DNA of 64,000 bases, taken from the NCBI RefSeq assembly GCF_016711335.1, contig NZ_JADJTF010000001.1, positions 1,240,001-1,304,000 of the forward strand. Reading direction: 5' to 3'. Shown in pieces: positions 26,612 through 35,477 of the stretch. The notes beneath the pieces were generated by a model, which searched no databases, was not told the origin of the DNA, and saw nothing but the letters and a program-made list of their open reading frames with translations. Each line of letters starts with the position of its first letter. Position 1 is the stretch's first letter. The stretch comes from Thiofilum sp. GTDB taxonomy: Bacteria > Pseudomonadota > Gammaproteobacteria > Thiotrichales > Thiotrichaceae. Made by a program: the position numbers and the translations under genes.

Positions 26612-27982
26612 ATGAAAATTCTAATTTTAGGGGCGGGACAAGTCGGTCGGTCAGTAGCTGCCGTACTGACGCATGAAGATAATGACATTACTATTGTTGA
26701 TACCAATGCAGCGGTAATGCGTGAATTACGCGAAAAGCTAGATGTGCGCACCGAGGTAGGACAAGCGTCCTATCCACGCGTCTTAGAGCGGGCAGGGATT
26801 CAAGACGCGGATATGATTATTGCGGTCACGAATAGTGATGAGATTAATATGGTGGCGTGTCAGGTCGCTCAAACCCTATACCGTACCCCCACTAAAATTG
26901 CACGTATCCGCTCCTCGCACTATTTAGAGCAACCGCGTTTATTTGGTAGTCATGCCGTACCGATTGATGTGTTAATCAGTCCAGAGCAATTAGTTACTGA
27001 GCATATTTTTCGTCTCATTTCTCACCCCGGAGCCTTACAGGTACTCAGTTTTGCGGAAGGCAAAGTACAATTAGTAGCGGTTAAAGCTCTCTCTGGTGGG
27101 TCTTTAATTGGTCATCGTCTCTCGGAAATTCATGAACATATGCCCGGTATTAAAGGGCGGGTCGCGGCTTTATTCCGCAAAGGGAAGGTGATTCAAGATT
27201 TTGAGCAGACTATCTTAGAAGAAAATGATGAGGTCTTTTTCATTGCAAGCCCTAAGCATATTCGCTCGATTATTAGTGAGTTACGTAAATTAGATAAACC
27301 CTATAAACGTATTGTACTCGCGGGGGGCGGGAATATTGGTAATCGTTTGGCACGTTTACTAGAAGGAGCTAAATATCAAGTTAAAATTATTGAAAAAGAT
27401 CCAGAGCGGGCTTCTAAGTTAGCCGAGCGCTTAGATAAAACGATTGTGCTAGAAGGGGATGTCGCTGATGAGGATCTATTGGTTGAAGAGGGCATTGATA
27501 GTACCGATGTCTTTGTAGCGATTACCAATGACGATGAAGCTAATATTCTATCTTCGATGTTGGCTAAGCGTTTAGGTGCACGGCGGGTGATGTGTTTGAT
27601 TAATCGTTTGAGCTATGCCGATTTAGTGGAAAGTAATATCGATGTAGCCGTTTCTCCCCAGCAAATTACTATTGGTGCGTTACTAGCGCATATTCGCCGT
27701 GGCGATATTGTAGCGGTGCATTCCTTGCGGCGCGGTGTTTCAGAGGCGATTGAAGTGGTAGCGCATGGTGATATGAAAACCTCGCGGGTAGTGGGGCGAC
27801 GCTTAGATGATCTAAAACTGCCTCCAGGGACTACGGTGGGGGTTTTGATCAGGGGCGATGAATTAATGTTTGATAATGAAACCATTATTGAGGATGGTGA
27901 TCATGTGATTATGTTTGTTGCAGACAAGCGGTATATTGCGACGGTAGAAAAGCTGTTTCAGGTGGGGATACATTTCTTTTAA
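26612..27982 (+). CDS. trkA: Trk system potassium uptake protein TrkA
   Basis: TrkA is the cytoplasmic NAD(H)-binding gating subunit of the Trk potassium transporter. The 456 residues contain two tandem RCK units. The first Rossmann motif is ILGAGQVGRSVAAVL at the N-terminus and the second is LAGGGNIGNRLARLL near residue 235. A TrkA_C domain follows each. It lies 18 bases after ntrX, the usual neighbour in gammaproteobacteria, and appears to end the def-to-trkA run. The membrane subunit TrkH or TrkG is not in the window. Confidence 0.96.
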   Translation: MKILILGAGQVGRSVAAVLTHEDNDITIVDTNAAVMRELREKLDVRTEVGQASYPRVLERAGIQDADMIIAVTNSDEINMVACQVAQTLYRTPTKIARIRSSHYLEQPRLFGSHAVPIDVLISPEQLVTEHIFRLISHPGALQVLSFAEGKVQLVAVKALSGGSLIGHRLSEIHEHMPGIKGRVAALFRKGKVIQDFEQTILEENDEVFFIASPKHIRSIISELRKLDKPYKRIVLAGGGNIGNRLARLLEGAKYQVKIIEKDPERASKLAERLDKTIVLEGDVADEDLLVEEGIDSTDVFVAITNDDEANILSSMLAKRLGARRVMCLINRLSYADLVESNIDVAVSPQQITIGALLAHIRRGDIVAVHSLRRGVSEAIEVVAHGDMKTSRVVGRRLDDLKLPPGTTVGVLIRGDELMFDNETIIEDGDHVIMFVADKRYIATVEKLFQVGIHFF

Positions 27983-27987
27983 GCGTG

Positions 27988-27993
27988 TATAAT
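27988..27993 (+). promoter_or_regulatory. Perfect -10 box upstream of the pseudopilin gene
   Basis: TATAAT at 27988-27993 lies 37 bases upstream of the pseudopilin start, just after trkA. The -35 region is poor, so an activator or read-through from trkA may contribute. Confidence 0.45.
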
Positions 27994-28029
27994 GCGCCTT
28001 AATCATAAATAACAATAATTGAGTGCTAT

Positions 28030-28638
28030 ATGCCAAAACAGATGCAAGGGGTGACTCTGGTAGAGCTAATGATTGCTCTAGTGCTACTGAGTATATTAGT
28101 TGCTATAGCAGCGCCCAATTTAAAAGAGTTTTCTGAACGCAATCGCGTGACCGCTGCTACTAATCAAATGCTGTCTTATTTAAGCTTAGCGCGAAGTGAA
28201 GCGGCTAAGCGTAATTACAATGTGGTGCTATGTATTCGTAACACTGAGGGTACGGGCTGTGATACGGGTGGTACTGACTATTCTCAAGGGGTTTTGATCT
28301 TTGTCGATTATGCGGATCGTACCAATACAGCTAACAATACTTATGATGGCACTACCATTAAGTATGATTTGGATTTTGACGATGCTCCTGATAGCTATGA
28401 AGAAATTATTTTCCTCTCTGAACCGATCACCTCCACCTATAAAATTGTAAGTAACCGTCCGGGAAATAATCCAACGGTTATTCCCTTTGCTCCTAATGGA
28501 GCAGTGGCTTCAGGAACCAAAACATTTGCTCTGCAAACCCTCACGAAAGAGGATAATACCCTGAAAAGACGTATTGTATTTAATATGGCGGGTAGGATGC
28601 GGGCGTGTACGGTAGCAGAGGGGCAGACGAGCTGCTAG
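28030..28638 (+). CDS. FimT/GspH-family type IV pseudopilin
   Basis: This 202-residue minor pilin has a class III signal: a short leader MPKQMQG followed by VTLVELMIALVLLSILVAIA. PilD-type peptidase would cut after the glycine, and Glu5 of the mature protein is present. The usual Phe1 is valine here. The body has the FimT/GspH pattern with NRVTAATNQMLSYLSLARSEA. It has a cysteine pair in CIRNTEGTGC and ends ACTVAEGQTSC. Such proteins prime type IV pili and have been linked to DNA uptake, which would fit with dprA. No other pilus gene is adjacent. Confidence 0.87.
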   Translation: MPKQMQGVTLVELMIALVLLSILVAIAAPNLKEFSERNRVTAATNQMLSYLSLARSEAAKRNYNVVLCIRNTEGTGCDTGGTDYSQGVLIFVDYADRTNTANNTYDGTTIKYDLDFDDAPDSYEEIIFLSEPITSTYKIVSNRPGNNPTVIPFAPNGAVASGTKTFALQTLTKEDNTLKRRIVFNMAGRMRACTVAEGQTSC

Positions 28639-28742
28639 ATAAAAGGTATTTGGGGCGATATAAGTCAATCATAGTTTTCTCGTGCTAACTTCGTTATGCT
28701 GATAGGAGCATAATCCCGCACCCAGTATGAGGAAGTTAGATG

Positions 28743-30458
28743 ATGAGTGGTCCATTAAATGTTGTCTTATGTTGGCATATGCATCAGCCTTGGTATCGAG
28801 ATGGGCTAAAAGGCCCCTATCGTTTACCTTGGGTTTACTTACATGCCATTAAAGATTACAGCGATATGGCTGCTCATTTAGAGCGTTACCCTGCCATGCG
28901 AGCTGTGGTGAATTTCGCCCCTGTACTATTAGAGCAATTAGATGACTATGCTCAGCAATTACAAAACTTTTTAAAGCATGGCACACCCTTACAAGACCGC
29001 TTATTAAATTTATTAGCGGGTATTGAGCCTATTCCTACTGATGAGGCTGGTAGAGCCGCACTCTTAGCCGATTGCCAGCGCTGTTATGCGCCGCGCATGA
29101 TCGAGCCTTATCCTGCTTTTGCTGCCTTATTGAAGTGGACCAATAAAAAGTCCGAACCTGATACTAATGTGTGCTCAGTGCCACTGAACTATTTAGGCGA
29201 GCAATATTTCGTTGATGTCTTAGTGTGGTATCACCTAGTGTGGCTAGGTTACTCTGAGCGTCAACAGGCTTTAGTCCAAGAGCTAATGGCACAAAAAAAT
29301 CAGTTCAGTGTGGTGCAGCGTCGTGAATTGCTGAAACTGATGCAAACCTGTATTCAAGGTTTAATCCCACGCTACAAAGCGCTAGCGGATAATGGGCAGA
29401 TAGAACTCTCTATGACGCCCTATATGCATCCGATTATACCCCTCCTCAATGATTTCACTAATATGCGTGATGCTTTGCCGGATGCTCCTGCGCCCGAAGC
29501 TGAGACTTATCCGCAAGGGGTAGCACGTTCACGCTGGCATTTAGAGCAAGGTATCGCGGTATTTGAACGTTATTTTGGGCGCAAGCCGCAAGGGGTGTGG
29601 TTATCCGAAGGTGGAGTGAGCGAGGATGCATTAGCCCTATTAGATGAGCTACATATACGCTGGACGGCCTCAGGTGAGGGGGTGTGGGGTAAAAGCTGTG
29701 AGTTATCCGGTATTACGGGTGAGGATATTACGTCCAAACGAGCTTTATTCCAAAGCTATCAACAAGTCGATCACCAAGTAAAATTATTTTTCCGTGATGA
29801 TGGTCTATCGGATTTAATCGGTTTTAAATATGGCACTGTAGAGGCTGAGGTTGCCGCCGATGACTTTGTAGGACATTTAAAAAATATTGCTAAATTCTTA
29901 GGTAAATCAGCGGCTAAACAAGTAGTCTCCGTTATTTTAGATGGTGAGAATGCTTGGGAGTATTATCCTGATAATGCATACCACTTCCTTGATGCTTTAT
30001 ATCATCAGCTAACTACTACTCCTGAAATTAAAATCACTACCTTTAGTGCACTAACTAAATTACCCGCACATCCCTTACCACGCTTGAGTGCTGGTAGTTG
30101 GGTTTATGGTTCTTTCTCGACTTGGATTGGTTCAGCCGATAAAAATCGTGCATGGGATTATTTAGTTGCCGCCAAACAAGCCTATGATCAGGCTATTCTA
30201 AAAGGTGCATTAAGTAGTGAGCGTTTTGAGCAAGCAACCCAGCAATTAGCGGTATGTGAAGGATCGGATTGGTTCTGGTGGTTTGGTGATTATAATCCCT
30301 CCGATAGTGTCAGTGACTTTGAAACCCTTTATCGTCATCAGCTCAAAGCCCTGTATCAGTTATTAGGTCAAGTGCCTCCTGCCTATTTAGATTTGCCTTT
30401 GTCACAAGGTGGGGGCGGGGCTGAAAATGCGGGAACCATGCGTCGGAATGTCGATTAG
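28743..30458 (+). CDS. Glycoside hydrolase family 57 protein
   Basis: GH57 enzymes act on alpha-glucans as amylases, glucanotransferases or branching enzymes. I use the second of two adjacent ATGs, which has better spacing to GAGGAAG. The 571 residues show the family motifs in order: WHMHQPWYRD at the N-terminus, the nucleophile region GVWLSEGGVSED near residue 285, the acid region FFRDDGLSDLIGFKYG near 358 and ENAWEYYPDNAYHFLDALY. The specificity cannot be read from sequence alone. It is the first gene of a five-gene glucan cluster, 15 bases before malQ. Confidence 0.9.
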   Translation: MSGPLNVVLCWHMHQPWYRDGLKGPYRLPWVYLHAIKDYSDMAAHLERYPAMRAVVNFAPVLLEQLDDYAQQLQNFLKHGTPLQDRLLNLLAGIEPIPTDEAGRAALLADCQRCYAPRMIEPYPAFAALLKWTNKKSEPDTNVCSVPLNYLGEQYFVDVLVWYHLVWLGYSERQQALVQELMAQKNQFSVVQRRELLKLMQTCIQGLIPRYKALADNGQIELSMTPYMHPIIPLLNDFTNMRDALPDAPAPEAETYPQGVARSRWHLEQGIAVFERYFGRKPQGVWLSEGGVSEDALALLDELHIRWTASGEGVWGKSCELSGITGEDITSKRALFQSYQQVDHQVKLFFRDDGLSDLIGFKYGTVEAEVAADDFVGHLKNIAKFLGKSAAKQVVSVILDGENAWEYYPDNAYHFLDALYHQLTTTPEIKITTFSALTKLPAHPLPRLSAGSWVYGSFSTWIGSADKNRAWDYLVAAKQAYDQAILKGALSSERFEQATQQLAVCEGSDWFWWFGDYNPSDSVSDFETLYRHQLKALYQLLGQVPPAYLDLPLSQGGGGAENAGTMRRNVD

Positions 30459-30473
30459 TAGGAGTGTCATTAC

Positions 30474-31817
30474 ATGAGTTTGGTAACGTTGCCACAGCGT
30501 GAGGCAGGAGTTTTATTGCATCCTTCTTCCTTACCATCGGGTTGTCTAGATGCCGATGCCTATCGTTGGTTAGATTGGTTAGCGTCTGCCCACTTTAAGG
30601 TGTGGCAAGTACTACCCTTAGGTGTGCCCTTAGCGGGTTTATCACCCTATTTATGTGCCTCTGCTTTTGCTTTAAATCCTACTCTGTTTCCTAAGCAAGC
30701 GGTGGATTTAGGAGCTTTTGAGTCATGGTATGCACGGCAAGCGCATTGGATTGATGATTTTGCTTTATTTATGGCGCTTAAGACCGAGTATCCGGCTGCT
30801 GATTGGTCGCATTGGCCTGCTGAATATGCACAACGTGATCCACAAGCCCTACTGAAGTTTAAGCAAGCTCACCGAACTGCAATCGATGCTTTGATTCAAG
30901 CACAATATAATTATTGGGCGCAGTGGCAAGCGCTGCGGGCTTATGCTAGTCAGCGTGGTATTCGCTTATTTGGCGATATGCCTATTTTTGTCGCCTATGA
31001 CAGTGCGGATGTATGGGCACACCCCGAACGTTTTCGTTTAGATGAGCAGGGGCGACCTCAAGTTGTGGCAGGTGTGCCGCCTGATTATTTCTCAGAAACG
31101 GGGCAGCGTTGGGGTAATCCACATTATGATTGGGATTATATGCAGCAAGAAAACTTTCAATGGTGGCGTGAGCGTCTCAGTTACCATTTTGAGTGTTTTG
31201 ATTTGGTGCGTATTGATCACTTTAGAGGCTTAGAGGCGGCTTGGGAAATTCCAGTTGAGGAGCCTACCGCGATTAAGGGTGAGTGGGGCAAAGTGCCCGG
31301 AGACCAATTACTCAGTGCCTTACAAACCACTATGGGTAATTTACCTTTAGTGGCTGAGGATTTGGGGGTGATTACGCCAGAAGTGATCGCACTGCGCGAT
31401 GGGTTTAATTTACCCGGTATGGCAATTCTCCAATTCGCCTTTGATCATTTTGCTGATAATCCCCATAAGCCAGAAAATGTGCACGAAAACGTGGTGTATT
31501 ACAGTGGCACGCATGACAACGATACCTTAGTGGGCTGGTATCAGAGTTTAGAGGCTGAGCAACGAGAAGTTGTAATGCAAGCGCTTTGGCTAGATAATGA
31601 TGCCCATATCATAGAAGCTTTAATGGCCACACTGTTAGCCAGCCGTGCACAGTTAGCGATGTTGCCTTGGCAGGATTTATTAAAGCTCGATAGCACCGCT
31701 CGGATGAATACCCCCGGAACCACTGTTGGCAATTGGACGTGGCAGTTTTCTTGGAGCGATGTCCCGCGCGATTTAGCCACTACTTGGAAAACTAAATTGC
31801 AGCAACATAAACGATAA
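30474..31817 (+). CDS. malQ: 4-alpha-glucanotransferase (amylomaltase)
   Basis: This GH77 enzyme transfers maltodextrin segments between glucans and releases glucose. The 447 residues are a little shorter than common versions of about 500. All catalytic motifs are present: RLFGDMPIFVAYDSADVW, the nucleophile aspartate in VRIDHFRGLEAAWEI, the acid/base glutamate in LVAEDLGVITPEV and the third aspartate in YSGTHDNDTLVGWY. GGAGTG precedes the ATG. It sits between the GH57 gene and glgB and should process oligosaccharides left by phosphorolysis. Confidence 0.95.
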   Translation: MSLVTLPQREAGVLLHPSSLPSGCLDADAYRWLDWLASAHFKVWQVLPLGVPLAGLSPYLCASAFALNPTLFPKQAVDLGAFESWYARQAHWIDDFALFMALKTEYPAADWSHWPAEYAQRDPQALLKFKQAHRTAIDALIQAQYNYWAQWQALRAYASQRGIRLFGDMPIFVAYDSADVWAHPERFRLDEQGRPQVVAGVPPDYFSETGQRWGNPHYDWDYMQQENFQWWRERLSYHFECFDLVRIDHFRGLEAAWEIPVEEPTAIKGEWGKVPGDQLLSALQTTMGNLPLVAEDLGVITPEVIALRDGFNLPGMAILQFAFDHFADNPHKPENVHENVVYYSGTHDNDTLVGWYQSLEAEQREVVMQALWLDNDAHIIEALMATLLASRAQLAMLPWQDLLKLDSTARMNTPGTTVGNWTWQFSWSDVPRDLATTWKTKLQQHKR

Positions 31818-31848
31818 ACTTTACAAAAACAGCACTGGGAGGTGGGTG

Positions 31849-34008
31849 ATGGACGACTATTTAAAGCGCTTGCAATTAGGAGTGCTACACGACCCCTTTA
31901 ATGTACTAGGCTGGCATGAAACCTCTAAGGGTTGGGTACTGCGTACTTTTATGCCTGCTGCCGAACAAGTGAAAGCAGCAGGTCATTTAATGACGCGTGT
32001 TCCCGATACCGACTGTTTTGAACTGACTACTTTAGCCTATGAACCTGCTCAAGCTCACCCCTTATTAGAGTGGCAAGATAAAGCCCAACAGGAGTGGCAT
32101 ACCACTTATTGTCCCTATACCTTTATTCCTCACTTGGGTGAGTTAGATCTGCATTTATTTAATGAAGGTCGGCATCAACAGCTCTGGAAAGTATTAGGCT
32201 CTAGAGTATTAGAGCGTGATGGCATATTAGGCACTCAATTTGCGGTGTGGGCTCCCTCTGTACAACGTGTGAGTGTGGTAGGTGATTTTAATGAATGGGA
32301 TGGACGCCGCCACCCCATGCGCTCACGCGGCGAATCAGGGGTATGGGAATTATTCATTCCGCTACTTGAAGCGGGTGCTTCGTATAAGTATGAAATCCTA
32401 ACCCGCTCTGGCGCTTTATTACGTAAGACCGATCCTTATGCTCAGCAGATGTTTTTGCGCCCAGAAACTACCTCGTGTGTGCCCACCCCAGAGGTATATG
32501 AATGGCAAGATCAGGCATGGATTAGTGCACGCGAACAATGGAATTGGCAACAGCAACCCATGAGCATTTATGAGGTGCATGCGGGTTCTTGGAAGCGTCA
32601 TCCTGATCAACGTTTTTATTTATGGCGCGAGTTAGCCGATACCCTTATTCCTCACGTAAAAGGCTTGGGTTATACCCATATTGAATTGCTGCCCATCTCT
32701 GAACATCCGCTCGATGAATCGTGGGGCTATCAGGTATCCGGTTACTATGCGCCTTCGGCGCGTTTTGGTACGCCTGATGATTTTCGTTATTTCGTTGATC
32801 AATGCCATCAGCATGATATAGGGGTATTACTGGATTGGGTTCCGGCGCATTTCCCTAAAGATGAATTTGCTCTTGCACGCTTTACTGGCGAGCCTTTATA
32901 TGAGTATGCCGATGCTCGCAAAGGCGAACATCAAGATTGGGGCACTTTGATTTTTGATTATGGACGCAATGAAGTTAAAAACTTCCTGATTGCCAATGCG
33001 TTGTTTTGGATTGAAGAATTTCATATTGATGGACTGCGTGTGGATGCGGTGGCGTCTATGCTTTATCTCGACTATTCGCGCAAACACGGTGAATGGGTTC
33101 CTAATCAATACGGCGGGCGCGAGCATTTAGAAGCGATTGCCTTTTTACGTGAATTAAATGTGCTAGTGCACGAAAAATTCCCCGGTACGGTGACAATTGC
33201 TGAAGAGTCTACCTCTTGGCCTGCGGTGTCGCGCCCCGTCTATATCGGCGGTTTAGGTTTCTCTATGAAGTGGAATATGGGCTGGATGAATGACAATCTG
33301 TCCTATATCAAGTTTGATCCTATTTATCGCAAGCACCATCACAATTATCTGACCTTTGGGCAAATGTATGCTTTTAGCGAAAACTTTGTCCTACCCCTTT
33401 CGCATGATGAGGTCGTGCATTTAAAGCGTAGTATGCTGGATAAAATGCCCGGCGATGTGTGGCAAAAGTTTGCGAATTTGCGTCTATTCTATCTCTGGCA
33501 ATACACGAATCCGGGCAAAAAACTGCTGTTTATGGGCGGTGAGTTTGGGCAGTGGACGGAGTGGTCGGAAAAGCATGAGCTAGATTGGAGCTTATGTGCT
33601 TATCCTAATCATGATGGTATTCAAGCCTTAATTGCCGATTTGAATCGTCTGTATCAGGCTGAGCCAGCATTGCATCAATATGATTTTGATGCGCAAGGCT
33701 TTAGTTGGTTAGATTGCAATGATGCTGAGCATTCGATGCTGAGCTTTATACGTAAAGCGGATGATCCCAAAGAGAGCGTTATTGTTATTCTCAATTTTAC
33801 CCCCGTGCCGCGTTATGGGTATCGGGTGGGTGTACCACTAGAGGCGCATTATCAAGAAATTATGAATAGTGATTCGAGTTATTACGCCGGTAGTAATTGT
33901 GGTAATGGGGGAGTACTGCCCAGTGAGCATCATTCTTGCATGGGATTAGAGTATTCAGTGGTATTAACTATTCCACCCTTGGGTGGCTTGATCTTAAAAG
34001 CAGTATGA
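31849..34008 (+). CDS. glgB: 1,4-alpha-glucan branching enzyme
   Basis: GlgB makes the alpha-1,6 branches of glycogen. The ATG at 31849 has GGGAGG 7 bases upstream; a GTG one codon earlier is unlikely. The 719 residues include an N-terminal extension, a CBM48 beta domain (QFAVWAPSVQRVSVVGDFNEW) and the GH13 barrel. The barrel has VLLDWVPAHFPKDEF, the nucleophile in GLRVDAVASMLYLDY, the acid in TIAEESTSWPAVS and LPLSHDEVVHLKRSM. A C-terminal beta domain closes it. It overlaps glgA by four bases (ATGA). Confidence 0.96.
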   Translation: MDDYLKRLQLGVLHDPFNVLGWHETSKGWVLRTFMPAAEQVKAAGHLMTRVPDTDCFELTTLAYEPAQAHPLLEWQDKAQQEWHTTYCPYTFIPHLGELDLHLFNEGRHQQLWKVLGSRVLERDGILGTQFAVWAPSVQRVSVVGDFNEWDGRRHPMRSRGESGVWELFIPLLEAGASYKYEILTRSGALLRKTDPYAQQMFLRPETTSCVPTPEVYEWQDQAWISAREQWNWQQQPMSIYEVHAGSWKRHPDQRFYLWRELADTLIPHVKGLGYTHIELLPISEHPLDESWGYQVSGYYAPSARFGTPDDFRYFVDQCHQHDIGVLLDWVPAHFPKDEFALARFTGEPLYEYADARKGEHQDWGTLIFDYGRNEVKNFLIANALFWIEEFHIDGLRVDAVASMLYLDYSRKHGEWVPNQYGGREHLEAIAFLRELNVLVHEKFPGTVTIAEESTSWPAVSRPVYIGGLGFSMKWNMGWMNDNLSYIKFDPIYRKHHHNYLTFGQMYAFSENFVLPLSHDEVVHLKRSMLDKMPGDVWQKFANLRLFYLWQYTNPGKKLLFMGGEFGQWTEWSEKHELDWSLCAYPNHDGIQALIADLNRLYQAEPALHQYDFDAQGFSWLDCNDAEHSMLSFIRKADDPKESVIVILNFTPVPRYGYRVGVPLEAHYQEIMNSDSSYYAGSNCGNGGVLPSEHHSCMGLEYSVVLTIPPLGGLILKAV

Positions 34009-35456
34009 ACGTTTTATTTGCCAGTAGTGAAGTATTCCCTCTGATTAAAACCGGTGGTTTAGCCGATGTTGCCTATAGCTTGCCGCAAGCATTGCAAGCT
34101 CAAGGCGCGGATGTGCATTTAGTGTTACCTGCCTATCGCCAAGTATTGGAAAAGGTCAAAAGTACCTCGATTGCGGGTTGGCTCTATGTGCAAGGCTCGC
34201 ATGGTTATTACCATATGGTACGTATCTTGAATTGTGAACCAGAAGGGTTTAATTGCAAGGTGCTATTAGTGGATTGCCCAGCCCTGTTTGATCGCGTGGG
34301 TAATCCTTATAACCACCCGCATGGTTATGATTGGCCGGATAATGCAGAACGCTTTACCGTATTCGCACGGGTGATCTGTGAGTTAGCTAACGATACGCTG
34401 CACACGGGCTGGAAACCGGATGCTATTCATTTAAATGACTGGCAAACGGGTTTAGTGCCTGCACTATTAGAGGGCTATGCGTATAAACCACGCACCTTAT
34501 TTACCATTCATAATCTTGCGTATATTGGTTATTACTCGCGTGAAACCTTTGATCATTTAGGTTTAGCGTGGCATTGGTGGTCAGCAGAAGGGATGGAATT
34601 TCACCAAGGTTTTTCTATGCTCAAAGCGGGCATTGTATATGCCGATACCATCACCACGGTGAGTCCGACCTATGCACGCGAAATCTGTACCCCTGAATTT
34701 GGCTATGGTTTAGATGGCTTATTACGCTCACGCCATTATAAATTGCACGGCATTTTAAATGGGGTCGATACCCATGTGTGGAACCCTACTACTGATCCGT
34801 ATATAGCGAAGAACTATACGGTGGAAACGGTGACTAAAGGCAAACAAGCGAATAAACAAGCGCTGTTAAAACACTTTGGGATCACCGATAAAGCGGCACT
34901 CAAACAACCTTTGTTTGGTTTGGTGAGTCGCCTTGTGGAGCAAAAGGGTATTGATCTCGTTATTCAAGCGATTCAAGTGATGTTGCGGGATAGTGATGCG
35001 CGTTTTTGCTTAATTGGTAGTGGACAGGGTTATTACGAGGGACGGTTACGGGAGTTAGCAGCGCACTATCCTGAGCGCGTCATGGTTTATATTGGCTATA
35101 ACGAAGAGCTAGCCCACCAACTAGAAGCGGGGGTCGATATGTTTTTAATGCCCTCACGCTTTGAACCGTGTGGCTTAAATCAAATGTATAGCCTGAATTA
35201 TGGTACACCTCCGATTGTGTACTTTACCGGAGGCTTGGCTGATACCGTGGTGAATTCAACACCCACTACTTTAGAAGAGCAGCAAGCTACAGGTTTTGTG
35301 TTTTATGAAATCAGTTGGTCAGCATTATTAAATACCATGCGTTATGCCTGCGAGTTATATCGCCAGCCTAAAGTATGGTTGGGGATTCAACAGGCGGGTA
35401 TGCGCCAAGATTTTTCATGGGCCAATAGTGCAGCGCGTTATTTAGCGTTGTATTAA
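34005..35456 (+). CDS. glgA: Glycogen synthase
   Basis: GlgA adds glucose from ADP-glucose to the growing glucan (GT5 family). The ATG at 34005 overlaps the glgB stop and begins MNVLFASSEVFPLIKTGGLA, the usual N-terminus with the KTGGL nucleotide-binding loop. A longer frame from 33936 adds 23 non-conserved residues. The 483 residues also show HLNDWQTGLVPALL, LFTIHNLAYIGYY, GILNGVDTHVWNP and the C-terminal PSRFEPCGLNQMYSLNYGTP. ADP-glucose pyrophosphorylase (glgC) is not encoded in this cluster. Confidence 0.96.
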   Translation: MNVLFASSEVFPLIKTGGLADVAYSLPQALQAQGADVHLVLPAYRQVLEKVKSTSIAGWLYVQGSHGYYHMVRILNCEPEGFNCKVLLVDCPALFDRVGNPYNHPHGYDWPDNAERFTVFARVICELANDTLHTGWKPDAIHLNDWQTGLVPALLEGYAYKPRTLFTIHNLAYIGYYSRETFDHLGLAWHWWSAEGMEFHQGFSMLKAGIVYADTITTVSPTYAREICTPEFGYGLDGLLRSRHYKLHGILNGVDTHVWNPTTDPYIAKNYTVETVTKGKQANKQALLKHFGITDKAALKQPLFGLVSRLVEQKGIDLVIQAIQVMLRDSDARFCLIGSGQGYYEGRLRELAAHYPERVMVYIGYNEELAHQLEAGVDMFLMPSRFEPCGLNQMYSLNYGTPPIVYFTGGLADTVVNSTPTTLEEQQATGFVFYEISWSALLNTMRYACELYRQPKVWLGIQQAGMRQDFSWANSAARYLALY

Positions 35457-35477
35457 TTTTTAATAGGATTGAAGCGT